Part shown: positions 1-9,252 of the stretch, one piece after another
Numbering within the stretch: the stretch's first letter is position 1
Layout of the letters: each line of letters starts with the position of its first letter
Position numbers and translations under genes: made by a program
Notes under the pieces: generated by a model
What the model saw: the letters and a program-made list of their open reading frames with translations, nothing else
What the model was told of the DNA's origin: nothing
Database searches by the model: none
NCBI RefSeq assembly: GCF_000621505.1
Contig: NZ_KK211291.1
Location: forward strand, 145,482 to 209,481
Length of the DNA stretch: 64,000 nt
Reading direction: 5' to 3'
Origin: Ruminiclostridium cellobioparum DSM 1351 = ATCC 15832
GTDB lineage: Bacteria; Bacillota; Clostridia; Acetivibrionales; DSM-1351

Positions 1-629
1 GAAACCGTGGCCGACAGCTTAACTTTCTGACCCCGGTATAATTTGATATTTGTTTTGTTCAATTGAACAGTCGGAGCTTTCACCTTGAGTTTGCAGGTGG
101 CACTGCTGCCGTCGGCAGATGCGGTTATTGTTGTCTCACCGGGTTTCAAACCGGTAATATTTCCATTGTCATCAATTGCAGCAATGCTTGATTTGCTGCT
201 TTTCCAGGTGATTTCAGACTTGTTGGAGGCTGCAGCGGAGAGTTTGAGCTTTTCGCCCCGTTCGATGGAAGCGCTTGCTTTACTGATAGTGATATTCGTT
301 TTATTTACTTTGACTTTACAGGAAGCTTCCGCATTTTTGATTTTGGCAGTCAGGGTAACGGAACCTGCCTTTTTTGCCGTAACTTTGCCATAGGTATTGA
401 CAGAAGCAATACTTGAGCTGCTGCTCTTCCAGGTTGGCTGCTTGCCGTTGGAAGTAATGGCTAAAATGTAAAATTCATTGCCGATATCAACAGAAGCATT
501 GTATTTTGAGAGAAGAACAAATGAAACGGAATTTAAGGAGCTTGCATATGTGGTTTTAACCTGAAAAGAGAAAATAATCAGAACAATACATAAAAAAACT
601 GATAATAGGGATTTCCTTTTGTGAGACAT
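1..629 (-). CDS. Secreted Big_2 (bacterial Ig-like) repeat protein, C-terminus cut by window edge
   Basis: The reading frame runs leftward from ATG at 629 with GGAGGATATTT just upstream and stays open to the window edge, giving 209 complete residues. It begins with a signal peptide (MSHKRK, then a hydrophobic stretch to about residue 25, probable cleavage after TYA). Two Big_2-type beta-sandwich repeats follow (about residues 45-110 and 111-187) with the typical WKSSSSSIASV and WKSSKSSIAAI strands and KAGSVTLTA / KPGETTITA turns. A third repeat starts at about 190 (LNKTNIKLYRGQKVKLSA). Such repeats are common in surface proteins of Clostridia, where they act as spacers or adhesive modules. 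The functional domain, if any, lies outside the window. Confidence 0.85.
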   Translation of the reverse strand, partial: MSHKRKSLLSVFLCIVLIIFSFQVKTTYASSLNSVSFVLLSKYNASVDIGNEFYILAITSNGKQPTWKSSSSSIASVNTYGKVTAKKAGSVTLTAKIKNAEASCKVKVNKTNITISKASASIERGEKLKLSAAASNKSEITWKSSKSSIAAIDDNGNITGLKPGETTITASADGSSATCKLKVKAPTVQLNKTNIKLYRGQKVKLSATV

Positions 630-761
630 AAATATCCTCCATTCATAGAATGTGAGGAATAAATGCCCGAAGGGAACAGCAAACTTTATATCAGTTTAAC
701 ATATATGTAATAAAATGTAAATGGGTACATGTGAAATATTGGCTATAACTGAACCGGTCTT

Positions 762-818
762 AATAAATGGAATTGCCCGCAAAGTAAGTACATGAAATTT
801 GTGGGCAATCCATTTATT
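762..818. repeat. 57-bp near-perfect palindrome downstream of the alpha-galactosidase gene
   Basis: The arms AATAAATGGAATTGCCCGCAAA and its complement face each other around a short loop. There is no U-tract, so it is not a classical terminator. It could act as an RNA 3' stabiliser, or be a relic of the palindromic family at 37.4 kb, which carries a similar CAATAAATGGAATGCTCACAAA arm. Confidence 0.6.
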
Positions 819-883
819 GCAATAACACTTTGAGGTGCCACTTTTGAACTGATATACAGTTCTCAAACAGTACCGTTTTTAAC

Positions 884-3073
884 CTATATAGCTTTCAATC
901 CAAGGGAAAAGCTTGCATAATCCCCCTGGAGTTCTGGAACATTCAGGCCGAAATTCATAAGAATATCCCCGCCCATTATCAGATCCATTCCCTCAAGCTT
1001 GTAATTTCTGGCCTCATCCAGGCCTTCCAGACGTATTCTGGACAGAGGTGCATGGGGCTGGGCCAGAACTCTGAAGAAGGTTAAAAAGGCTTCCGACTTA
1101 TCTTCGGTTACAAATATCCATGCCGTCTCATTGCCTTCGAAAGGACTCAGAAGCCTGTACATATCGCCGAACTGTATTATATGCCTGATTTCCTTGTAGG
1201 TTCTGACCTGCTCCCTGACAGCTGCTTTATCGGCTTCGCTGAGTTTGGTGAGATCCAGCTCATAGCCGAAATTGCCGCACATGGCTGCGTTGCCTCTGGT
1301 TTCAATAGGGGTGCTCCTGCCGACCTGATGGTTTGGAACTGCTGAAACATGTGCCCCCATGGTGCCTGCCGGATACACGATACTTGTACCGTGCTGTATC
1401 TTCAAGCGCTCAACAGCATCGGTATCGTCACTTGTCCAGGTTTGAGGCATATAATACAAGATTCCGGGATCAAAACGCCCGCCGCCTCCCGAACAGCTTT
1501 CAAACAGTATGTCGGGGAACCTGGAGGTTATCTCCTCCATTACGCGGTACAGCCCCAGAATATACCTGTGGGCAGTTTCACGCTGCCTGTCGGCAGGTAA
1601 AACCGCAGAGCCGATCTCAGTCATATTCCTGTTCATATCCCATTTAACGTAGGCTACAGGGGCTGTGGAAAGGATGTCGGAGACCATTTTAATAATAGCA
1701 TCGCAGACATCTTTTCTGGAGTAATCCAGCACGAGCTGATTTCTGGCCTCGGTGCGCTTGCGTCCGGGAACATGGAGGCACCAGTCGGGGTGGGCCCTGT
1801 AAAGATCGCTGTCGGGCGATATCATTTCAGGCTCAAACCACAAGCCGAATTTCAATCCCAGCTGGTTTACCTTTGAAGCCAAATCCTTCAGGCCGTCAGG
1901 CAATTTCCTCTTATCTACAAACCAGTCGCCCAGTGAACAGTTATCGCTGTCTCTTTTACCGAACCAGCCATCATCCAGTACGAAAAGCTCCATTCCCAGA
2001 TTGGCGCCTTCACGGGCAATATCCAGGATCTTCTCTGCGTTGAAGTCAAAATATGTCGCTTCCCAGTTATTGATCAATACCGGTCTTGAGCTGTCCCGAT
2101 GCTTGCCGCGGCACAGGCGGGACCTGTAAAGTCTGTGGTATTCCCTGGACATATGGCCCAATCCCCTGTCGGAATAGACCATAACCGCTTCCGGTGTTTG
2201 AAAGCTGCTGCCGGGTTCCAGTTTCCAGGTGAAATCAAAGGGATTTATACCCATTGAAACTCTGGCGGTATCAAACTGGTCAACTTCTACCTGGGCTATA
2301 AAGCTTCCGCTGTAAACAAGACTGAAGCCGTATACTTCCCCGTAATTTTCCCCCGCATTTTTTGAAAGCAGGGCCATGAACGGGTTAAGCTGGTGTCCGC
2401 TGGCACCCCGGCGGCTTTCTATGGATTGGTTCCCATGGGCTAAAGGGCGGCGCTCCATATATCTTTCCCTGGCCCAGGCACCCTGCAGCTGCAGTAAATC
2501 ATAATCACAGCGGGGAAGATCCACGCTCATACTCAAGGCTCTCAGTAATTTAAACTGCTGAGGACCCTCATTTACGAGGCGGGCCGACCTTGCTACAACA
2601 TTGTGGTTTTTAAAAACCGTATAGGACAGTATCACCCTGAGTGATATTAATGAGTCAAACAAGTCTATTTCGAGAGTTTCTGCTTCGTCTTCCTGTTCGG
2701 CATAGGTGGCGGGCAGTCCTTCGAGCTTGGGTTTACCGCTGTAAATACGATGGTTCTGGTATCTGAGATCGGTAATTGTGGAACCGTTTTCCAGCTTAAG
2801 CTGAAAGGCAGGAGTGCGGAAGTCTCCATTTCCGTATGCAGGGTATTCCTGGGGCAGTGTATCAAGTGACAGCGCTTTATCAGAGCCGGATACGTTTGGT
2901 GAGAAGGAGGCCCTTTCCTGCATTTTCAGTAAATTTTCAAAATTTGAATTCCTTATTCCCTTGCCCCAATACAGGTGTGCCAGGTGCCCGCTTTTCAGAA
3001 CCCTGATTATATAACTTGCAGTATCAGTTTGTAAGTGGAAGATATTTTCCTGAGGGTTGTATAAAATAGCCAT
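884..3073 (-). CDS. Alpha-galactosidase, glycoside hydrolase family 36
   Basis: Hydrolyses terminal alpha-1,6-galactose from raffinose-type sugars or galactomannan side chains; no signal peptide is seen, so it probably acts inside the cell. I chose ATG at 3073 (729 aa, usual for the family) because AAGGATG precedes it and the preceding in-frame ATG at 3154 has no ribosome site. The central TIM barrel carries the GH36 marks: LDDGWFGKR, WFEPEM, the nucleophile in KWDMNRN (Asp479), SCSGGGGRFD, and the acid/base in WTSDDTDA (Asp549). These positions agree closely with those known for the Geobacillus AgaB-type enzymes. The N-terminal beta-sandwich and C-terminal beta domain are also present. A divergent AraC-type gene begins 140 bp away and is the likely regulator. 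Confidence 0.95.
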   Translation of the reverse strand: MAILYNPQENIFHLQTDTASYIIRVLKSGHLAHLYWGKGIRNSNFENLLKMQERASFSPNVSGSDKALSLDTLPQEYPAYGNGDFRTPAFQLKLENGSTITDLRYQNHRIYSGKPKLEGLPATYAEQEDEAETLEIDLFDSLISLRVILSYTVFKNHNVVARSARLVNEGPQQFKLLRALSMSVDLPRCDYDLLQLQGAWARERYMERRPLAHGNQSIESRRGASGHQLNPFMALLSKNAGENYGEVYGFSLVYSGSFIAQVEVDQFDTARVSMGINPFDFTWKLEPGSSFQTPEAVMVYSDRGLGHMSREYHRLYRSRLCRGKHRDSSRPVLINNWEATYFDFNAEKILDIAREGANLGMELFVLDDGWFGKRDSDNCSLGDWFVDKRKLPDGLKDLASKVNQLGLKFGLWFEPEMISPDSDLYRAHPDWCLHVPGRKRTEARNQLVLDYSRKDVCDAIIKMVSDILSTAPVAYVKWDMNRNMTEIGSAVLPADRQRETAHRYILGLYRVMEEITSRFPDILFESCSGGGGRFDPGILYYMPQTWTSDDTDAVERLKIQHGTSIVYPAGTMGAHVSAVPNHQVGRSTPIETRGNAAMCGNFGYELDLTKLSEADKAAVREQVRTYKEIRHIIQFGDMYRLLSPFEGNETAWIFVTEDKSEAFLTFFRVLAQPHAPLSRIRLEGLDEARNYKLEGMDLIMGGDILMNFGLNVPELQGDYASFSLGLKAI

Positions 3074-3159
3074 ACTATCACATCCTTGATTATATTTTTG
3101 CCATGAATATATTTTACCTTGACGGTTTAAAATGTAAATGGAGGAATACTGCACTTATA

Positions 3160-3168
3160 TGGTATAAT
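3160..3168 (+). promoter_or_regulatory. Probable extended -10 promoter of the AraC gene
   Basis: TGG-TATAAT (TATAAT at 3163-3168) lies about 45 bp upstream of the AraC-family start codon and matches an extended -10 box. No convincing -35 is visible. It sits in the divergent region shared with the alpha-galactosidase gene. Confidence 0.45.
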
Positions 3169-3212
3169 GCTAGATATATGGCGGCGGTTATAATTTTGAT
3201 CGGGAGAGTACT

Positions 3213-4043
3213 ATGGCGGATTTTCAGTATGGCAGCAACAGGGAAAATTATGATCTGGGTTTATACCACTGCGGAATGGAAGTCTGCAGGCCGGGACATT
3301 ACTACGGACCAGCGGTGAGGGATCATTACCTGATACACTACATTATGGGCGGAAAAGGTATTTTTAAATATGGCGAAAAGATATACCGGCTGGAGAAGGG
3401 GCAGGGATTTTTAATATGTCCCGGAAAGGTAACCTATTATCAGGCTGACACCGCTGAGCCATGGAGTTATTGCTGGGTGGGGTTTACCGGCTATAAGGCG
3501 TCATACTATCTGGAACAGGCCCGGCTCAATCAGGAGGAACCGGTTTTCCGCTATGACAGGGACAGTGCTCTGGCAGACTGCATACTACAAATGGTGGAGA
3601 CCTATGAATCAAATATCTGGAATGAAACTAAAATATTGAGCCTGTTGTATCTGTTTCTCACTTATCTTATAGATGAAGCAGGCATACAGCCCATTAACAG
3701 GCAAATTGAAAACAGACAGGAGTTCTATGTAAAGAAGGTAATCGAATATGTTGAAATGAATTACTCAAGGAAGATAAAAATTTCCGACATTGCAGCTTAT
3801 ATTGGTCTTGACAGGAGTTATCTCGGGTCGGTTTTCAGGGAATACACACAAAAGTCCCTGCAGCAGTTTCTGCTTGAATACAGGATGAATAAGGCCTGTC
3901 TGCTGATGAGGGACAGAGAACTGGCCATCAGTGATATTTCAAGGTCTGTAGGTTATGATGATCCCCTGCTGTTTTCAAAAATGTTTAAAAGGGTAAAGGG
4001 TAAATCACCAAAACAATTCAGAGCTTACCAGCCACATACTTAA
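3213..4043 (+). CDS. AraC-family transcriptional regulator (cupin sensor + HTH)
   Basis: 276 aa; ATG preceded by GGGAGAG. The N-terminal half is an AraC_binding cupin (about 20-150: HYIMGGKGIF, GQGFLICPG, WSYCWVGFTG), and the C-terminal half (about 170-270) holds two helix-turn-helix units (ISDIAAYIGLDRSYLGSVFRE and ISDISRSVGYDDPLLFSKMFK) followed by the KSPKQFR signature. This is the architecture of sugar-responsive activators of alpha-galactosidase genes (MsmR/RafR type). Its divergent position beside the GH36 gene supports control of galactoside use; the inducer is not visible from sequence. Confidence 0.9.
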   Translation: MADFQYGSNRENYDLGLYHCGMEVCRPGHYYGPAVRDHYLIHYIMGGKGIFKYGEKIYRLEKGQGFLICPGKVTYYQADTAEPWSYCWVGFTGYKASYYLEQARLNQEEPVFRYDRDSALADCILQMVETYESNIWNETKILSLLYLFLTYLIDEAGIQPINRQIENRQEFYVKKVIEYVEMNYSRKIKISDIAAYIGLDRSYLGSVFREYTQKSLQQFLLEYRMNKACLLMRDRELAISDISRSVGYDDPLLFSKMFKRVKGKSPKQFRAYQPHT

Positions 4044-4100
4044 ACATATAAAAATAAACTCCGAAAAACAGGCGTTTAAAGAAATATTGGTACAGGTGGG

Positions 4101-4549
4101 GGTCGGATAATTGCTGAGATTCTTTGGATTGCTATAATAAAACGGTTAAAAGGAAAGGGGTATACTGACCCGGTAACTCTGGAGGATAGATTTCTTTATA
4201 TAAAGGAATTTTTTGCAGAACAAATTGAGGAAGACAGAAGGAACCTTTTCGGGGTAAAGAAAACGAAAGCTTGCTGTGTACAGCGGTTGAGTTTGATGAA
4301 AATATATCCGCGTTTGATCTGCTGACCGCAGGTAGATTGGAAGGCGGCATAAACTATACCATGGCACCCATGATGTTGATTGAACAGCTGAAGGATGTAC
4401 CGAGAATCGGGTATAGAGGACTGAGGATACCTGTGGGGTATATATCACCCGGACAGGAGAAAATAGAACTTGTACTGTTTTCCATAGCAAAAAAGCAGGA
4501 AAACCGGGAAGATTTCCTGCTATACCGGTACGCGAGTACCGGGAAATAA
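4101..4549 (+). pseudogene. Decayed small reading frame of unknown function
   Basis: Two open stretches in different frames look like one broken gene. The first (about 4107-4250, ending ...EQIEEDRRNLFG) has no good start codon; the second picks up in the +1 frame at about 4250-4260 (ENESLLCTAVEFDENISAFD...) and runs to TAA at 4549. Composition looks coding-like in both parts, and no ribosome site was found for the second part. I do not recognise the family. It lies between the AraC gene and the convergent dpaB gene. It could instead be a short real gene starting at TTG 4271 (92 aa). Confidence 0.35.
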
Positions 4550-4567
4550 CAAGTACAACAGGCTAAC

Positions 4568-5155
4568 TCAATATTTTTCAAGCACCGGCTGCAGCTGCTC
4601 ATTTTTTAGTGCTTCGATTACAGCTGGAACTGTCAGCTCAAATTTGGATATGAGAGAAAAGGGCTTATCTTTTGGATTATCCTGTCCGAAAGGAATAAAG
4701 AAAACATTCTTTGTGCCCAGCAGTATTCCTATATTCCTTGCACTGATTCCAAGACCGTCATTTGTAGCTATCCCAAGGACAACGGGTTTGTTGTTTCTGA
4801 ACATCTCTTTTGCCATCATCAGGACAGGCGTGTCTGTAGCTCCGTCTGCAAGCTTTGACAGGCTGCAGCCGGTACAGGGTGATATGATGAATGCATCCAA
4901 AGGTATTTCCTGCTTGTTGTAAATTTCAGCGTCTGCCATTGTTTTAACAGCTTCTCTGCCGCAGATATTTTTCATTCTTTTCAAAAAGTCCGCCGCATTA
5001 CCGTAGCGTGAGTCAGTGACGGCGACCTGATAGGATACCACCGGGATAACCTCGGCTCCTTCGTTGACCAGTGCCTCCAATTGAGGAAAAACTTCGTGAA
5101 ATACGCAATATGCTCCTGTAAATCCATAGCCTATCTTTAATCCTTTTAACAGCAT
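4568..5155 (-). CDS. dpaB: Dipicolinate synthase subunit B (flavoprotein family)
   Basis: 195 aa with a strong AAGGAGGGTTATT site before ATG. Matches SpoVFB/DpaB, the flavin-binding subunit of dipicolinate synthase, which oxidises the lysine-pathway intermediate to dipicolinic acid in the mother cell. Seen: an N-terminal Rossmann-like start (LKGLKIGYGFTGAYCVFHE), the flavoprotein ISPCTGCSLSKLADG loop (about 91-105), and TPVLMMAKE...PVVLGIATNDGLG. In Bacillus and many Clostridia dpaA lies directly upstream in an operon; here no dpaA is next to it, so subunit A must be encoded elsewhere or replaced. Expression is presumably sporulation-specific, but I could not pick out a sigma-K site. Confidence 0.9.
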   Translation of the reverse strand: MLLKGLKIGYGFTGAYCVFHEVFPQLEALVNEGAEVIPVVSYQVAVTDSRYGNAADFLKRMKNICGREAVKTMADAEIYNKQEIPLDAFIISPCTGCSLSKLADGATDTPVLMMAKEMFRNNKPVVLGIATNDGLGISARNIGILLGTKNVFFIPFGQDNPKDKPFSLISKFELTVPAVIEALKNEQLQPVLEKY

Positions 5156-5359
5156 AATAACCCTCCTTATTACTTGAGTATTATTATATTTATGGGCTTG
5201 ATGCCGAATATATGATTAAAGCATGGAATAACCTTGAGCTTTGAGATAATACAATTTATAATAGTTATATATTTGATAGAAAAAGATATCAAATAGCCTG
5301 AAAGTGCAAGAACGATTTAGCTTTTTTGGTAATAACCAAATTTTGTGGGTGGTGTTGTC

Positions 5360-7045
5360 TTGCAGTTACATAATAAGCATAAAATTATATTTGAATATAA
5401 AAAACTTTATTGGCTGGGTATTTTTATTTTATTTTCAATCATACTTTTCAGATTTGTATATATTTTTGGACCGTTTTTTAACAGTGTCATGAGTCCTGCG
5501 GCGTATCTTTCCTGGCATACACTTTTCGAATTCATAAGTATATTGATATCCCTGTGCGTGTTTACTCTGCCCTATTATTCATACAAGCAAAATCACAGGC
5601 TGAGAGGTTTGGTAACGGCTCATGTTTTCTTTATCATGGGCAGTATCGATATGTTTCATACTCTGAGTTATAAGGGCATGACGACTTTCCTGGTGGAAAA
5701 CGGAACTGCAAACCGGGCAACAACCTTCTGGATAATTGCAAGGCTTGTCGGTGCACTAGGTATCACGGCAGTGAGCTTTATCAGGCTGAATAAAAGATGT
5801 CGGATTGACAGAAGGATACCCTTTGGTATATCCATCATATTTATAATTGCAGTATTGCTTATCGTTACATATCATCCCGGGATTTTTCCTGTAATGTATA
5901 TTGAAGGCGCCGGTGTGACCGCAGCCAAAAAAGGGCTTGAGTGCATTGTAATTCTATTTTTTACTTTTGCGGGCTTAAGGTTTTTAAAGCAGTACTTAAA
6001 ATATAAAGACAATTCAAACCTTGTTTTTACAATAGCCATTACAGCCAGTATATTCAGCGAGTTTTCATTTATCAAATACTTTTCGGTCTATGACATTTAC
6101 AACTATCTGGGCCATGTGTATAAGTTCCTATCATATTATCTGGTTTTCAGAGTTGCTTTTGTCAACAACATTCAAAAGCCCTACATGGCGCTATATGAAG
6201 CTAAAAACAGGCTGAAGGCCAATGCCAGGAACCTGAACAGACTGGTTGCCGAACGGACTAAGGATCTGGCGTACAAAAATCAGAAACTTCTTGAGGATCT
6301 GGAGTATGCCAGGGATATTCAAAAGGCCATACTGCCCGTAAAATTACCCGACAGCGAGCAGGTAAGCTTTTTTGCACAATACTATCCGGCCGAAAGGGTG
6401 AGCGGGGATTTCTACAACATATTCAGGCTGGATGAAAAAAACATAGGAATGTATATAGGAGATGTGTCGGGACACGGGGTTCCGGCAGCCATGTTAACGG
6501 TATTTCTTAATCAAAGCATTAAAACAACAAAGGAACTGGAAGGAAACAGGTCTGAGATAATTAACCCGGCAAAAGTTCTGGAGAATCTTTACGAGCTGTA
6601 CAATAAGGTTCATTTTAAGGATGATACATACATATTGGTCCTATATGCCATTTTTAATACTGAAACGAAAGAGCTGGTATATTCGTCTGCAGGGATGAAT
6701 GCACAGCCTCTTATTGTAAAGAATAGGGAACAGGTGCTGGAATTGGATATCAAGGGATTGCCCATTTGTAACCTGGCAGAGATATGTCCGGCAGATTACA
6801 TAGATAAAAAGATTCAGCTGGAAGATGGGGACAGGGTGTTTTTCTATACTGACGGCCTTGTGGAGCTAAACAGCAAACAGACCGGCAAAATCTTTGATAC
6901 CGGGCATTTAAAACAGCTCTTGTTAAAGTATGGAGGCAGGGGCAACCTGGAGCTTTATGCCGAGATTGATAAAAATATAAAATATTTTTCAGACAACGGC
7001 GGATTGCGGGATGATGTAACTTTCTTCATGCTGCAGGTAAGCTGA
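5360..7045 (+). CDS. MASE3 membrane sensor fused to a SpoIIE-type PP2C serine phosphatase
   Basis: About 561 aa. Start uncertain: TTG at 5360 has GGGTGGTG upstream; GTG at 5345 is the alternative. The N-terminal 260 residues hold seven or so membrane helices with the MASE3 pattern (SPAAYLSWHTLFEFISI, FFIMGSIDMFHTLSYKGM). A coiled coil (about 270-315, RNLNRLVAERTKDL) links to a SpoIIE/RsbU phosphatase domain (about 325-561) with DLEYARDIQKAILP, SGDFYN, YIGDVSGHGVPAAM, and DDVTFFML, the metal-binding acidic residues of PP2C phosphatases. It probably dephosphorylates an anti-anti-sigma factor in a partner-switching stress pathway in response to a signal at the membrane. No partner gene is adjacent. 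Confidence 0.88.
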   Translation: MQLHNKHKIIFEYKKLYWLGIFILFSIILFRFVYIFGPFFNSVMSPAAYLSWHTLFEFISILISLCVFTLPYYSYKQNHRLRGLVTAHVFFIMGSIDMFHTLSYKGMTTFLVENGTANRATTFWIIARLVGALGITAVSFIRLNKRCRIDRRIPFGISIIFIIAVLLIVTYHPGIFPVMYIEGAGVTAAKKGLECIVILFFTFAGLRFLKQYLKYKDNSNLVFTIAITASIFSEFSFIKYFSVYDIYNYLGHVYKFLSYYLVFRVAFVNNIQKPYMALYEAKNRLKANARNLNRLVAERTKDLAYKNQKLLEDLEYARDIQKAILPVKLPDSEQVSFFAQYYPAERVSGDFYNIFRLDEKNIGMYIGDVSGHGVPAAMLTVFLNQSIKTTKELEGNRSEIINPAKVLENLYELYNKVHFKDDTYILVLYAIFNTETKELVYSSAGMNAQPLIVKNREQVLELDIKGLPICNLAEICPADYIDKKIQLEDGDRVFFYTDGLVELNSKQTGKIFDTGHLKQLLLKYGGRGNLELYAEIDKNIKYFSDNGGLRDDVTFFMLQVS

Positions 7046-7048
7046 ATA

Positions 7049-7903
7049 TCATAGATTTTTGAATATTTCAGTGCTGGTGTCGACTTTGTTGAGGGTATAG
7101 AGATGAATTCCCTGGATGCCATGATGCAATAACTCGTGAATCTGCTCTATGGCATATTCCAAACCTGCCTTCTTGAAATCCTCCGGATCATTCCGGTATT
7201 TTTCAAATAATTCTTTCAGCCTGGAAGGTATGTATGCACCTGATAAATCAACTATTGTTTTTATCTGGTTTATTGAGGTTATGGGCATAATGCCTGCTGA
7301 AACAGGAACAGATATCCCCGCATGTCTCAATTTTTCATAAAAGCTGAAAAATTTTGAGTTGTCAAAAAATAGTTGTGTTAATAAAAAGTCGGTACCGGCT
7401 TCAATTTTTGCCTTCAAAAAATGCAGATCCGATTCCTGATCGCGGGATTCGGGATGAACTTCGGGATAGCAGGCTCCGCCCACACAGAAACCGTAGTTCC
7501 GCCTGATTATCGATACCAGCTCGGAAGCGTATTTGTATGGACGGCTGTGAAAAGCACCGTCGGTCATGTCCCTGGGGCGGTCCCCTCTGAGAGCCAGCAC
7601 ATTGGTGATCTGATTGGCTTTCAATTCCTCCATGAATTTGCCCAGAAGCAGCTCATCCAGGGAAACGCAGGTCAGGTGTGCAAGAGCATTAATATTGCAT
7701 TGTTTCTGAACGTAGGCTGCAATATCCATTGTTCTTTTGCTTGTACTGCCTCCTGCGCCATAGGTGATACTTATAAAGTCGGGATTTAAGGCTTTTAGCC
7801 CGTCCAACGCACTATAAATGGACGAAATATCGGTATCATTTTTCGGAGGGAATACCTCCAACGAAAATACGGTTCTTTTTTGTGTATAAATGTCCTTTAT
7901 CAA
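7049..7903 (-). CDS. metF: Methylenetetrahydrofolate reductase
   Basis: 284 aa from TTG 7903, preceded by AAAGGGGAATCAAAA; the in-frame ATG at 7999 has no ribosome site and would add a hydrophobic stretch foreign to the family. Reduces 5,10-methylene-THF to 5-methyl-THF for methionine synthesis, or acts in the methyl branch of the Wood-Ljungdahl pathway. Seen: FSLEVFPPKND (catalytic Glu region), SITYGAGGST, HLTCVSL, LALRGDRP, DFLLTQLFFD, and AGIMPI, all MetF hallmarks. It is a single gene, convergent with the phosphatase gene only 3 bp away. No SAM or other riboswitch was recognised upstream. Confidence 0.93.
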   Translation of the reverse strand: MIKDIYTQKRTVFSLEVFPPKNDTDISSIYSALDGLKALNPDFISITYGAGGSTSKRTMDIAAYVQKQCNINALAHLTCVSLDELLLGKFMEELKANQITNVLALRGDRPRDMTDGAFHSRPYKYASELVSIIRRNYGFCVGGACYPEVHPESRDQESDLHFLKAKIEAGTDFLLTQLFFDNSKFFSFYEKLRHAGISVPVSAGIMPITSINQIKTIVDLSGAYIPSRLKELFEKYRNDPEDFKKAGLEYAIEQIHELLHHGIQGIHLYTLNKVDTSTEIFKNL

Positions 7904-8067
7904 TTTTGATTCCCCTTTATATAGTTTTGACCCGCCAGTTAAATAAATTATAGCATCAAAAAAGAAATTTACACAATATAATATTGAAACCATTTCCACT
8001 TTATCTTATAGTAGGAGTAGAGTCAGAGTACCAAAACCCATAAAACATTTATGAAGGAGACGGTAAA

Positions 8068-9234
8068 ATGTTTGGTAAAGCGGAAAAGGAACAATTGGAA
8101 AAAGTGTTGAGGAATGCAATCGGCAATAAGGAATGTGCCGGTGCAAATATGATGATTTTAAAAAAGGGAAAGGAAATCTTCTATCACCAGGACGGCTGTG
8201 CAGACCTGGAAGAGGGATTGCCCATAGAAAGGGATACCATTTTCAGGATGTATTCCATGACAAAGCCGGTTACGGCAGCAGCGGCCATGATCTTACTGGA
8301 ACGCGGAGTGATAGATTTATATGAGCCTGTGAGCAAATTCCTTCCGGGTTTCAAAAATCAGGCTGTGGCAGCGGGAGATCAGTTGTTTTCTGTGGAAAGG
8401 GAAGTAAATGTCAAGGATTTGCTTTCAATGACCTCGGGGCTTGTATATGGAGGCGATGACAAGGCTGGAAGGGAAACGGAGGCACTGTTTGAGGAGATTG
8501 ACAGCAGGCTTTTGGGCGACAACCCTGTCAATACATATGAAGCCATGAACAGGCTGGGAAAATGTGCCCTGGCTTTTCAGCCCGGAAGTGCATGGCAGTA
8601 CGGGGCCTCGGCCGATGTATTGGGAGCTGTCGTGGAAGTGGCCGGAGGTATGAGGTTTGGAGAATTTCTTGAAAAAGAGATATTTGAACCTTTAGGCATG
8701 AAAGACACTGCTTTCTGGGTGCCAGACGAAAAGCGAAGCCGCCTTGCTAAAACTTATGAATATGACAAAAATGGGGAGCTGATACCTTACCAAGGCAACC
8801 ATCTGGGTATAATAAGCGGCATGGACAGGGTTCCTGCCTTTGAATCCGGAGGTGCAGGCCTTGCATCCACAATTGATGATTATGCACGGTTTGCAGGTAT
8901 GCTTATGAATGACGGAAGTTTGGACGGTGTTCGGATTTTAAAGCCCAAGACAGTTGAATATATGACATCCTGCACTTTGAATCCCGAACATCAAAAGTAT
9001 ATTTGGCCCGCCCTTGGAGGATACAGCTACGGAAATCTCATGCGGGTGATGGCCGACTGCAGCAAGGCAGGCATACTGGCCAGCCCCGGAGAGTATGGTT
9101 GGGATGGCTGGCTGGGAGCATATTTTTGCAACTGCCCCAGGGAGAAGCTGACCTTCCTGTTTATGATGCAGAAGACCGACAGCGGAACAACAGCGCTCAC
9201 CAGAAAACTGAGAAATATTATACTTGGTGCATAA
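8068..9234 (+). CDS. Serine beta-lactamase/esterase family hydrolase (class C-like fold)
   Basis: 388 aa; GAAGGAGACGG site before ATG. Contains the SxxK motif (YSMTKPVTAAAA, Ser about 67), the tyrosine motif in WQYGASADVLGAVVE, and LLSMTSGL. No signal peptide is seen, which argues for a cytoplasmic esterase or peptidase (EstB-like) rather than an antibiotic beta-lactamase. The substrate cannot be told. The downstream DUF454 gene starts 18 bp after its stop and is likely co-transcribed. Confidence 0.85.
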   Translation: MFGKAEKEQLEKVLRNAIGNKECAGANMMILKKGKEIFYHQDGCADLEEGLPIERDTIFRMYSMTKPVTAAAAMILLERGVIDLYEPVSKFLPGFKNQAVAAGDQLFSVEREVNVKDLLSMTSGLVYGGDDKAGRETEALFEEIDSRLLGDNPVNTYEAMNRLGKCALAFQPGSAWQYGASADVLGAVVEVAGGMRFGEFLEKEIFEPLGMKDTAFWVPDEKRSRLAKTYEYDKNGELIPYQGNHLGIISGMDRVPAFESGGAGLASTIDDYARFAGMLMNDGSLDGVRILKPKTVEYMTSCTLNPEHQKYIWPALGGYSYGNLMRVMADCSKAGILASPGEYGWDGWLGAYFCNCPREKLTFLFMMQKTDSGTTALTRKLRNIILGA

Positions 9235-9252
9235 AAAACGGGGCAGGTGTAC

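Noticed and set aside
85..393. Open frame on the plus strand at the left end
   Set aside because: Antisense to the Big_2 repeat protein, which has a signal peptide, a ribosome site and recognised repeats.
7904..8067. Possible SAM riboswitch upstream of metF
   Set aside because: The leader is short and AT-rich and lacks the SAM-I conserved core.
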